Shown here in pieces: positions 1 to 5,659 of a stretch of 5,659 bases of DNA (position 1 is the first letter of the stretch; each line of letters begins with the position of its first letter). Location of the stretch: assembly GCA_015493625.1 (NCBI GenBank), contig WGCT01000543.1, positions 1-5,659 of the forward strand, written 5' to 3'. The notes under the pieces are model-generated. The model was not told where the DNA came from and made no database searches. It saw nothing but the letters and a program-made list of their open reading frames with translations. Source of the DNA: Draconibacterium sp. (GTDB lineage Bacteria > Bacteroidota > Bacteroidia > Bacteroidales > Prolixibacteraceae). Position numbers and translations under genes: made by a program.

Positions 1-2
1 AA

Positions 3-842
3 TTAGCACTATTATTTATTGCAGTTTGTTTTACTGCTTTAACGTATGCACAAGATGCAGCTGAGGTAATTAATCAGGCAAACGAAGCATTAAAAGGGAA
101 AGACTATGCAAAAGCGTTTGAATTGTACGAAAAGGCAATGAATAATTTAGGAGATGTTCAGGTTCCCGATGCTATTAACTACAACATTGGGTTGGCTGCC
201 TACAACAGCAAAAATTACGAAAAAGCAATTTCGTATTTCGACAAAGCCATTACCGCAAAAGCAAATGTGGCAAAATCAAACGATTACAAAGCCCGTTCGT
301 ACAGCAAATTAAAAGATTATAAAAATGCGGTAGCGAGTTACGAAGCGGCAATTGCAGCTACCGACGGCGATACAAAAGCAATGGTTTATAACGGAGCTAT
401 TGCAGCTTATAAAGGAAAAGATTACGACAAAGCAATTGCATGGTTTACCCAATCGGTTGAGAGTGGTCATAAAGGTGCAACTGCCCAGTATTACAAAGCT
501 GCTATTTTGAAAAAACAGAAGAAAAACGATGAGTATAAAGCTGCTTTAGAATCTGGCGTTGAGATGTTTCCCGGCGACAAAAAATTAACTTCTTCTTTAG
601 TGAAAGTTTATGTTAGCGAAGGAAATGTACTCTATAAAAAGGGAGCAGCTATTTTAAGTGCTGCAAACGAAAAAGTAAATGCCGGTTCACTAAAAACCGA
701 CGATGCAGCTTATGCAAAAGAGGTGAGTAAGTCGAAAGTTCAGTTTAAGGCGGCAATTGCTGTTTTAGAAAAGGCACAAGCTTTAGATCCTTCGAATGCA
801 AATGCAAAAGCTTTAATAGATGCTTGTAAAGCAGTTTTATAA
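3..842 (+). CDS. TPR-repeat secreted/periplasmic protein, 5' end cut by window
   Basis: The frame is open from base 3 to the TAA at 840-842, giving 279 visible residues with no start codon in the window. Residues 1-16 are a hydrophobic signal-peptide core ending in T-Y-A before Q17, a typical signal peptidase I site in Bacteroidota, so only a few N-terminal codons (Met plus basic residues) are probably missing. The TTG at 123 is internal, because coding continues upstream through the signal peptide and the first TPR. TPR-like helical pairs are visible at about 22-50, 56-86, 91-120, 125-155 and 159-190, with recurring G/A-x-Y...DY-x-K-A-I-x-x-[YF] patterns. A further helical repeat near 245-279 contains A-L-D-P-S. 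TPR arrays act as protein-protein scaffolds, and no catalytic motif is visible. The product is probably periplasmic or outer-membrane-associated. The partner is unknown. It is convergent with the next gene and followed by a strong terminator. Certain as a TPR protein; specific role unknown. Confidence 0.9.
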   Translation, partial: LALLFIAVCFTALTYAQDAAEVINQANEALKGKDYAKAFELYEKAMNNLGDVQVPDAINYNIGLAAYNSKNYEKAISYFDKAITAKANVAKSNDYKARSYSKLKDYKNAVASYEAAIAATDGDTKAMVYNGAIAAYKGKDYDKAIAWFTQSVESGHKGATAQYYKAAILKKQKKNDEYKAALESGVEMFPGDKKLTSSLVKVYVSEGNVLYKKGAAILSAANEKVNAGSLKTDDAAYAKEVSKSKVQFKAAIAVLEKAQALDPSNANAKALIDACKAVL

Positions 843-864
843 AAGACAAATTAAATAATTTTTT

Positions 865-903
865 AAAACCGTTTCGGATTCCCGGAGCGGTTTTTTGTTT
901 TTT
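865..903 (+). terminator. Rho-independent terminator of the TPR gene
   Basis: A 13-bp stem pairs 865-877 with 882-894 around a 4-base loop (ATTC, 878-881). It has two G-U pairs and otherwise Watson-Crick pairs. A T-rich tract (891-903, interrupted by one G) follows. It starts 22 bases after the TPR stop codon. Read on the minus strand the same stem ends in only four T's before an A-run, so it could at best be a weak terminator for the convergent minus-strand unit that ends at 941. Confidence 0.88.
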
Positions 904-940
904 AAGCTTTGCGGGAATATTGCTTTGAATCTTAACCGAT

Positions 941-3856
941 TTAATTATTGGGGCAATGAACAGTGAAATACCATTGAGTTCCTGAACCTCCTTCGCAATT
1001 TGGATTAACTCTTACAGTTATGGTTGGCGAATAACCACGTAGTTCTAACCGAATACTTTTGCTCTCTCCCACACATCCCGAATTGAAAATTGTAACGCCC
1101 CCGTTTGTTACAATAATTTGGTCTTTTTGCGAAACGGTATTGTAATCGAACATAAAACTGCCAAAACTTTGACCTAAATCAATGGTGTGTTCTTCGGGGG
1201 CATCGCCACCAGCTTGCTGCTGGTCGTTGCATCTGCTTTGGTGGTGTACCGGAGGTTTCATGGTTTGTGGCAGCCCTGCCGACGATGAAGTTCCGAAACT
1301 TTGTGTTGAAATTCCCTGATTATTACCATTAACTGTATTTAAAATATCCATTGTCATATCTATTATGCTGCCCCAGTCGACAGTAGGCTTTCTGGGAATT
1401 GGAATACATCCTGTTTGATTTCTGTTCCACTGATAACCGGGCATGCAGTCGCAAACGGTTTCATTTAAAACCGGGTCGAAGATTGGACGTGTATTGGGCA
1501 AGTGCGAACAGTCGTATTGAACTGTCTCTTCCTGAATTCTTTCACAGGCGGTATATTCCTCATTCCACTCGTAGCCGGGAGAACAGTCGCAATACACCTC
1601 GTTGCTAACCGGATCCCAAACCGGCTCGGTGTTGGGATACATAGAGCAGTCGGTATTTTGCAAGCTGGCTAATGCTTTCGATATACATTTTGTATAGTCA
1701 GCATCCCATTCGTAGCCGGGTAAACAGTCGCAAACCACTTCTTTGTTTACCGGATCCCAAACGGGATGAGTATTTGGATATTGAGCGCAATCGGTTTGTT
1801 CAACTAATATTTCTTGTTCCGATAAGCATTCTGTAAAATCGTCATTCCATTTATACCCCTCAATGCAGTCGCAATAGGGTTCATTTGTTTCGTAATCCCA
1901 TTTGGGTTCGGTGTTGGGCCACTGAGAGCAGTTGGAATTGGCAAGTATTGCCTGAATGTTTGGAACACACTTTTTTTGAGATTCGTCCCAAATGTAGAAC
2001 TCTTTTGTGCAAGTGCATATTACTTGTTTCGAAACAGGATCCCATTTTGCCACAGCATCGGCAATGTTTGCACAATCGGCATTATTCAGCATCTCGTTTA
2101 TTTCGGCAATGGTAATTTCAACAGGAGGAAATAAACTTATATTGCTGCTTGTATCAATTTTAATGCACTCACCGTTTTCATCTCTTTCAAATCCTGATTG
2201 GCATACGCAATCTTTTAAAACATCATCCCATTTTTCGTTGCTTTTGCATCCGTGTCCCACAACTTCAACAGTAGCACTGGCCGACAATCCGTTAAGTGTT
2301 GCTGTTATTGTAAATGTGCCTTCTGAGAGTGCAATAAAATGAGGGTTTGCCAATGCGCTTGAAGTTACATCGGTGTTTCCTTCTTCGGTGGCATAAGTAA
2401 CAGTAAAATCTACCGATTCGCCTTGGTTTATTTTGCTGGTTGCAGGATATATTGAAAGTTTTCCATTGCTTTTTAGAACCAATACTCCAAGGTTTTCGCA
2501 CTGCTCCTGTAATGTAGTCGACATTTCTGAGTCGGAGTAGTTGCTTGCCGAAACTTTTATTTTGAGCTCTTTTTTAGAGGAGTTAATTTGGGGTAAATTA
2601 GCCAAAACCTTAAAGTATCCATATTTATTTGTTCGTGCATAGAAATTTTTCGAATCGATATTTATTGTTACCGATGCATAGAAAATTCCCTTCTCATTTT
2701 CATTTTTCACATAACCTTCAAAAAGGATATTGTCTGAAATTAAGTTTGTAAGCATTTCAGTAGTGGCTCTCACTCCCTCTTTTTTGAAAATATATTTTGC
2801 AGCAAATTCTTTTTTGTTGGAATGTACGGTATTCATCAGGTTCTGATAATCGGTCTCTTTGCTAAGTGTATTTAAAATATATTGCCTACAGTAATTTAGC
2901 GACGATAGTTTGTCGAATTGCATTGTTGCACGGGCATTAGCTTTGCTAAACTCACCCAGTCTTTGGTTGCACCAGTAAATTATATTTTTAGCCGAAATTA
3001 CCTCTCCGTTGGCAAGTTTCCACATCAGAAACACATTTTCAACGTCACCGAGCCCACACGAAAATTTTGTCCATTTTTTTGTGGCCCAAATGTAAACATT
3101 GTTGCCATTGGTGTTTGTGTATATTTCGCCTCCTTTGGGTCTGAGTCCTGTGTAGCAAATAATATCTCCGGTATTTAAATCTATAAATGCTTTGCGCTTT
3201 GGGTTTTTTTTGTCGGCAGTTCCATCGCCGCCTATATATCCAATGCAGTTGCCTGCCCGGTTTTGTATCTGTTTCTGAATGCTTTTTAGTCCGTCGAGAG
3301 CATTGCCAATTGCCAGTTTGTAATATCGTATTCCGGTTCGGGCAAGCCATACAGAGGTATTTTTTATGTATTCATATTTTTGCTCTTTGGGAAGAAGCGA
3401 CTCAACGTCTTCGAAAAGGTTATTTAAAACTTCGAGCGAGCGAAACGGATTTTCCGAATCGGGTACATACCTGTCGTAAAAGTGAATGGCTTTATCAATT
3501 TTTTCTTTTTTGTTTTCCAAATACTTAAGTCCCGAATCGAACTTTTTAAACTGATTTTGAAATCCTCGCAACTTACTCTTTAGTCCACTTGCATTCAGTT
3601 GATTTATCTTCTGTTGCAGCTCGGGACTCAGGTTTGGAAAGTCGTCTTCTAATTTTTCCCAAAAATCTAACCCTTCCTGAAGCTTCTCTTGCGACTCTTT
3701 TGATGTGTTTTTTGTAACCTCAATTATGTCTTCAACGGTAGCTTTTTCATCCTCGTTCAAAACAAGGTTGAAAAGGTCTCTTTGTTGCGAGAACGCACTT
3801 CCGGAAAGAAGAATAAACAGTATCGTAAAATATGAGATATTTCTTAACTGTTTCAT
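941..3856 (-). CDS. Large secreted multidomain protein with tandem four-cysteine EGF-like modules
   Basis: This encodes 971 residues from an ATG at 3856-3854. I do not recognise a named family for the whole protein. Residues 1-24 are a signal peptide (basic start, I/L/F-rich core, A-F-S before Q-Q) without a lipobox Cys. Residues about 40-130 are charged and helical, possibly coiled coil. Residues about 196-330 contain Cys204, 234, 267, 296 and 323 and match nothing I know. Residues about 376-462 look like a carboxypeptidase-regulatory-like beta-sandwich, and about 463-534 like a bacterial Ig-like (Big_2-type) domain ending in A-T-V-E-V-V. Residues 537-564 form a degenerate four-Cys unit. Residues 595-817 carry five units of C-x18-C-x-C-x12/13-C. 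Residues 819-873 are a Q/S/G/P-rich linker. Residues 876-970 are a probable beta domain with Cys876, 928, 954 and 968. The many cysteines imply disulfides outside the cytoplasm. No catalytic motif is evident, and there is no clear type IX secretion C-terminal domain. It lies 54 bases downstream of the barrel gene, probably cotranscribed. A binding or structural surface role is inference. Confidence 0.87.
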   Translation of the reverse strand: MKQLRNISYFTILFILLSGSAFSQQRDLFNLVLNEDEKATVEDIIEVTKNTSKESQEKLQEGLDFWEKLEDDFPNLSPELQQKINQLNASGLKSKLRGFQNQFKKFDSGLKYLENKKEKIDKAIHFYDRYVPDSENPFRSLEVLNNLFEDVESLLPKEQKYEYIKNTSVWLARTGIRYYKLAIGNALDGLKSIQKQIQNRAGNCIGYIGGDGTADKKNPKRKAFIDLNTGDIICYTGLRPKGGEIYTNTNGNNVYIWATKKWTKFSCGLGDVENVFLMWKLANGEVISAKNIIYWCNQRLGEFSKANARATMQFDKLSSLNYCRQYILNTLSKETDYQNLMNTVHSNKKEFAAKYIFKKEGVRATTEMLTNLISDNILFEGYVKNENEKGIFYASVTINIDSKNFYARTNKYGYFKVLANLPQINSSKKELKIKVSASNYSDSEMSTTLQEQCENLGVLVLKSNGKLSIYPATSKINQGESVDFTVTYATEEGNTDVTSSALANPHFIALSEGTFTITATLNGLSASATVEVVGHGCKSNEKWDDVLKDCVCQSGFERDENGECIKIDTSSNISLFPPVEITIAEINEMLNNADCANIADAVAKWDPVSKQVICTCTKEFYIWDESQKKCVPNIQAILANSNCSQWPNTEPKWDYETNEPYCDCIEGYKWNDDFTECLSEQEILVEQTDCAQYPNTHPVWDPVNKEVVCDCLPGYEWDADYTKCISKALASLQNTDCSMYPNTEPVWDPVSNEVYCDCSPGYEWNEEYTACERIQEETVQYDCSHLPNTRPIFDPVLNETVCDCMPGYQWNRNQTGCIPIPRKPTVDWGSIIDMTMDILNTVNGNNQGISTQSFGTSSSAGLPQTMKPPVHHQSRCNDQQQAGGDAPEEHTIDLGQSFGSFMFDYNTVSQKDQIIVTNGGVTIFNSGCVGESKSIRLELRGYSPTITVRVNPNCEGGSGTQWYFTVHCPNN
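1406..2074 (-). repeat. Five in-frame tandem modules of about 141 bp (four Cys each)
   Basis: From first to last Cys codon, the units lie at 2074-1967, 1930-1826, 1789-1685, 1648-1544 and 1510-1406. Start-to-start spacing is 144, 141, 141 and 138 bases (48, 47, 47 and 46 codons). The protein consensus is a D-C start, P-N-T-x-P, W-D-P-V, then C-D-C-x-P-G-Y-x-W-N and a final Cys. The C-x-C-x2-G-[FY]-x8-C part of units 2-5 fits the EGF_2 signature pattern, but each module has four cysteines instead of the six of a full EGF domain. Unit 1 has E in place of G and one extra residue before the last Cys. Units 3 and 4 still share exact DNA blocks, for example 1608-1621 with 1749-1762 and 1569-1579 with 1710-1720, each offset by 141. 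Confidence 0.9.
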
Positions 3857-3910
3857 TAGGTAGTTCTTATGTTCGATTTTTTTTGTATTGGAATAACAAT
3901 GTCTTTTGTT

Positions 3911-4792
3911 TTAGAATGCCAGTCTGAGACCCAAATAAACCGATACCATTTTATAGTTGTCGTCTTTAAAAAGCTCTGTCATCCATATTTCAGTTCCCAT
4001 TATCAGCATAAATTTACCTTTTCCAATTTTTATGCGGGCAGTAAAATCATACGAGTTGTCGGTGGGTATTTTCCCCTGAAAATTAAAATCCTCGTTTGTA
4101 GCTTTAATGTTTGTATTAAATTCAGCTCCAATTTCTGTCATAACGAAGTAATGGTTTTTATAGGTGCGATAACCAATAAAAAGAGGAATTTTCCCCAGAT
4201 AAAATGAAAATTTACCGAGGTCGGGAGTTTCCGAGAAATCTGCAAAATAGAAGTCTATACCAAGGCCGATTCCTAAGTAGTATTTTTTCCCGAAAAGTTG
4301 CTCGAATCCTACACCAAACCCAGGTGCGAAATTACTTTTAAGCGTGAAAGGTCTGCCGAGGTCTGAGAATTTAGCATTAAAAATAAATGCGGAATTGTAA
4401 TAATGAATTTGCGGAGCTAATGTGGCAGCCCCGGGTTGAACGAGAACCGAGGTTGTTGCCGGAGGAACTGCACCTGTTGTTTGCCCTGTTGTTGGAGCGG
4501 CAGCTTTTTTCTCTTCTTCTTTTATTTTATTAATAATATCTTCGGGGTTACAATCGGTTGTCGAGTAGTTTTCGGCAATCCATTTTTGAGCTATTTGACG
4601 GAATGGAAAACCGCTTTTTATTGGTACATAGTTGGGCGAATGGTTTTTTGTTTCAACTATCTTTACAGTATTGTCGGTTTTATCGCACACTACTTTGTAG
4701 GTTGTTTGTGCCGAAATGTTGTGTGAAAAGATAAACAAAAAGAAAAGACAAATGGAAAATCTTGTTAGTTGTTGGTTGATAGCCGATTTCAT
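3911..4792 (-). CDS. Outer-membrane beta-barrel protein with periplasmic N-terminal segment
   Basis: This encodes 293 residues from an ATG at 4792-4790. Residues 1-28 are a signal peptide (hydrophobic core around 12-22, S-A before Q29). Residues 30-96 form a small segment with two cysteines (Cys36, Cys81) that could form a disulfide, ending in a charged K/E stretch. Residues 98-126 are a P/T/A/G/V-rich linker. Residues about 130-293 show alternating aromatic/hydrophobic and small or polar residues with G-x-G-x-G runs, consistent with roughly eight transmembrane strands. The protein ends in L-R-L-A-F, and a C-terminal Phe is the usual Bam-complex recognition residue of outer-membrane barrels. 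It resembles the broad porin/OmpA-like/PorT-like barrel group of Bacteroidota, but I cannot place it in a named family. It is the first gene of a probable two-gene operon. A joint envelope role with the downstream secreted protein is inferred from adjacency only. No clear Shine-Dalgarno is seen, as is usual in this phylum. Confidence 0.85.
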   Translation of the reverse strand: MKSAINQQLTRFSICLFFLFIFSHNISAQTTYKVVCDKTDNTVKIVETKNHSPNYVPIKSGFPFRQIAQKWIAENYSTTDCNPEDIINKIKEEEKKAAAPTTGQTTGAVPPATTSVLVQPGAATLAPQIHYYNSAFIFNAKFSDLGRPFTLKSNFAPGFGVGFEQLFGKKYYLGIGLGIDFYFADFSETPDLGKFSFYLGKIPLFIGYRTYKNHYFVMTEIGAEFNTNIKATNEDFNFQGKIPTDNSYDFTARIKIGKGKFMLIMGTEIWMTELFKDDNYKMVSVYLGLRLAF

Positions 4793-4820
4793 AAAGTTTA
4801 TTTTTGAATTGGTTAATTGT

Positions 4821-4860
4821 AAATATATGATTTTTTAATATTGGAAAAAAATATATGATT
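4821..4860. repeat. 12-bp direct repeat upstream of the minus-strand operon
   Basis: The 12-mer AAATATATGATT occurs exactly at 4821-4832 and 4849-4860, 28 bases apart start to start. A weaker related copy (TGTATGATA) lies near 4867-4875. The copies begin 29 and 57 bases upstream of the barrel gene start, where its promoter should be. On the minus strand each copy contains TATATTT, which resembles the Bacteroidota -7 element without its final G. No good -33 TTTG is found at the right spacing, so no promoter is called there. The repeats may be regulator-binding sites or chance in AT-rich sequence. Confidence 0.5.
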
Positions 4861-4960
4861 AATAGATGTATGATAATCTGCTATTTAGAAGTGTAATTGT
4901 GGAGTGGTTTTAGAACTAACGGTTAAATGTTAATTGTTTAAGTAAATAATTGCTCAATAT

Positions 4961-4992
4961 TTTGATTTTTCTGTAAAAAAGTATTTTCTTTG
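4961..4992 (+). promoter_or_regulatory. Probable Bacteroidota-type promoter of the rpmB operon
   Basis: TTTG at 4961-4964 fits the -33 element. TTTCTTTG at 4985-4992 matches seven of the eight-position TAnnTTTG pattern, counting the two N positions. The spacer is 20 bases, within the usual range for the primary sigma factor of this phylum. Transcription would start near 4998-5000, leaving a leader of about 43-45 bases before the rpmB ATG. The leader is A-rich just before the start and has no Shine-Dalgarno. I see no ribosomal-protein binding structure in it. Confidence 0.5.
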
Positions 4993-5042
4993 CAAGCCGT
5001 TTCAATAACGTGTTTGTTTGATCATTTAAGAAATAAAAAGAA

Positions 5043-5285
5043 ATGTCACGAGTTTGTCAAATAACAGGAAAAAAAGCAATGGTGGGTAACAATGTTTCTC
5101 ACTCGAAAAGAAGAACCAAAAGACGGTTCAATGTAAACCTGTTCAAAAAGAAATTTTACATGCCTGATGAAGATCGTTGGGTACAAATTAATGTGTCTGC
5201 TGCCGGTATTCGTACCATTAATAAAAAGGGTGTAAAAGCTGCACTTCTTGAAGCACAGGCAAAAGGTTTTATCGATAAATTTTAA
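5043..5285 (+). CDS. rpmB: Large ribosomal subunit protein bL28
   Basis: This encodes 80 residues, a normal length. bL28 is a basic protein of the 50S subunit that binds 23S rRNA. The N-terminal motif C-Q-I-T-G-K-K at 5-11 is followed by G-N-N-V-S-H-S and the K-R-R-T-K-R-R stretch typical of bL28. The C-terminal part contains the [12 protein letters not shown] core. Only one Cys is present, so this is a form without the zinc-binding Cys set. It is the first gene of a packed group: only 11 bases separate it from rpmG. The ATG is preceded by an A-rich leader and no Shine-Dalgarno. Confidence 0.97.
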   Translation: MSRVCQITGKKAMVGNNVSHSKRRTKRRFNVNLFKKKFYMPDEDRWVQINVSAAGIRTINKKGVKAALLEAQAKGFIDKF

Positions 5286-5296
5286 AGATCTTAAAA

Positions 5297-5479
5297 ATGG
5301 CTAAAAAAGGTAACAGAGTTCAGGTAATTCTCGAGTGCACAGAGCACAAGAATAGTGGTGTAGCCGGAACTTCAAGATACATCACCACAAAGAACAGGAA
5401 AAATACTCCCGAACGTTTGGAGTTAAAAAAATACAATCCTATTCTGAAAAAAGTAACTGTTCATAAAGAAATTAAATAA
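5297..5479 (+). CDS. rpmG: Large ribosomal subunit protein bL33
   Basis: This encodes 60 residues, slightly longer than the 50-55 of many bL33 proteins but usual for Bacteroidota. bL33 is a small 50S protein near the E site. Recognisable parts are the start M-A-K-K-G-N-R-V, then I-L-E-C-T-E-H, the [19 protein letters not shown] core and N-P-x-L-K-K-x-x-x-H-K-E. Only Cys14 remains, so this is the zinc-independent (Cys-minus) type. It is probably cotranscribed with rpmB (11-base gap) and the DUF4295 gene (6-base gap). Confidence 0.97.
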   Translation: MAKKGNRVQVILECTEHKNSGVAGTSRYITTKNRKNTPERLELKKYNPILKKVTVHKEIK

Positions 5480-5485
5480 TAAGTT

Positions 5486-5635
5486 ATGGCAAAGAAAGCG
5501 GTAGCAACATTACAGAAAGGTGCTGGTAAAGGCCACGCCAAAGTAATTAAAATGGTAAAATCGGAAAAAACCGGTGCTTACAATTTTAAAGAAGAGATAA
5601 TTTCGAACGATGACGTTAAAGGTTATTTTAAATAA
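5486..5635 (+). CDS. DUF4295 family protein, Bacteroidota ribosomal protein bL38
   Basis: This encodes 49 residues, a complete small gene. The start M-A-K-K-A-V-A-T-L-Q, the G-x-G-K-G stretch, V-I-K-M-V-K-S-x-K-T-G-A-Y-x-F-K-E-E and the K-G-Y-F-K end match the short, lysine-rich DUF4295 family, which is usually found directly after rpmG in Bacteroidota. From memory, structural work on the Flavobacterium ribosome identified this family as an extra large-subunit protein called bL38. The 6-base gap after rpmG supports cotranslation with the other two ribosomal genes. In relatives ftsY usually comes next, but here the sequence ends 24 bases later. Gene identity is firm; the bL38 name rests on recalled literature. 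Confidence 0.9.
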   Translation: MAKKAVATLQKGAGKGHAKVIKMVKSEKTGAYNFKEEIISNDDVKGYFK

Positions 5636-5646
5636 AATAACAATAC

Positions 5647-5659
5647 CTGTCTCTTATAC
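5647..5659. other. Likely sequencing-adapter remnant (Tn5/Nextera mosaic end)
   Basis: The final 13 bases, CTGTCTCTTATAC, are exactly the first 13 of the 19-base Tn5 mosaic-end sequence used in tagmentation libraries, in the read-through orientation. They sit at the very edge of the sequence, where adapter read-through into a contig end would leave them. Genomic sequence probably ends at about 5646. Confidence 0.88.

Noticed and set aside
123..125. TTG as the start of the TPR gene
   Set aside because: The same frame is open upstream to the window edge and encodes a signal peptide and the first TPR, so the true start lies left of the window.
904..940. Dedicated terminator for the minus-strand operon
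   Set aside because: No hairpin followed by a T-run on the minus strand is visible here. Only the shared stem at 865-894 could act, and its minus-strand T-run is just four bases.
941..1230. Type IX secretion C-terminal sorting domain at the end of the large protein
   Set aside because: The end (T-V-H-C-P-N-N) lacks the usual type A or B sorting motifs I would expect, so export by that route is not claimed.
1406..2074. CRISPR array or non-coding satellite
   Set aside because: The repeats are in frame, about 141 bases long, diverged at third positions and conserve cysteines, so they are protein modules.
1399..3528. Several plus- and minus-strand open frames of 64-113 codons overlapping the large secreted protein (for example 1399-1608, 1885-2115, 2007-2342, 2918-3178, 3187-3528 plus; 1881-2075, 2292-2501, 3045-3350 minus)
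   Set aside because: They are shadows of a long frame with a signal peptide and clear domain repeats. Their products have no recognisable features and reflect the repeated codons opposite.
3869..4726. Plus-strand open frames at 3869-4207 and 4436-4726
   Set aside because: They lie antisense to the barrel gene, which has a signal peptide, strand pattern and C-terminal Phe. The antisense products have no coherent features.
4993..5042. Ribosomal-protein leader or riboswitch ahead of rpmB
   Set aside because: The leader is about 45 bases and A/T-rich, with no stable stem that I can find.
5647..5659. Native end of a Tn5-like insertion sequence
   Set aside because: The hyperactive mosaic end is an engineered sequence, there is no transposase, and the match ends exactly at the sequence edge. 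Adapter read-through is simpler.

Overview
The window looks like chromosomal DNA from a member of the phylum Bacteroidota. The order is less certain; Bacteroidales or Marinilabiliales would fit. Four things support the phylum: the gene order rpmB - rpmG - DUF4295 (bL38) is characteristic of it; signal peptides end in the usual A-Q or S-Q cleavage sites; the base composition is AT-rich; and start codons lack convincing Shine-Dalgarno sequences, as expected where the ribosome hides its anti-SD. The promoter in front of rpmB also resembles the Bacteroidota -33 TTTG / -7 TAnnTTTG type.

Layout. (1) 3-842, plus strand: a periplasmic or secreted TPR-repeat protein cut by the left edge, probably missing only its first few codons, followed by a strong intrinsic terminator (865-903). 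(2) 941-4792, minus strand: a two-gene unit transcribed right to left. The upstream gene (3911-4792) encodes a small outer-membrane beta-barrel protein with a periplasmic N-terminal segment. The downstream gene (941-3856) encodes a large secreted multidomain protein. In order it has a helical N-terminal region, an unassigned cysteine-containing region, a carboxypeptidase-regulatory-like beta-sandwich, a bacterial Ig-like domain, one degenerate plus five tandem four-cysteine EGF-like modules, a low-complexity linker, and a C-terminal cysteine-containing beta domain. (3) 4793-5042: a 250-bp divergent intergenic region with a 12-bp direct repeat near the minus-strand unit and a promoter for the ribosomal genes. 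(4) 5043-5635, plus strand: rpmB (bL28), rpmG (bL33) and the DUF4295/bL38 gene, tightly packed as one operon.

The last 13 bases (5647-5659) match the Tn5/Nextera mosaic-end adapter exactly. The right edge is therefore probably an untrimmed contig end and not genomic sequence.

The most novel part is the two-gene minus-strand unit: a barrel protein paired with a secreted, disulfide-rich modular protein. It is probably a cell-envelope or surface assembly. Its function cannot be assigned from the sequence, and the link between the two products is inferred from adjacency only. The rest is ordinary housekeeping and envelope content.
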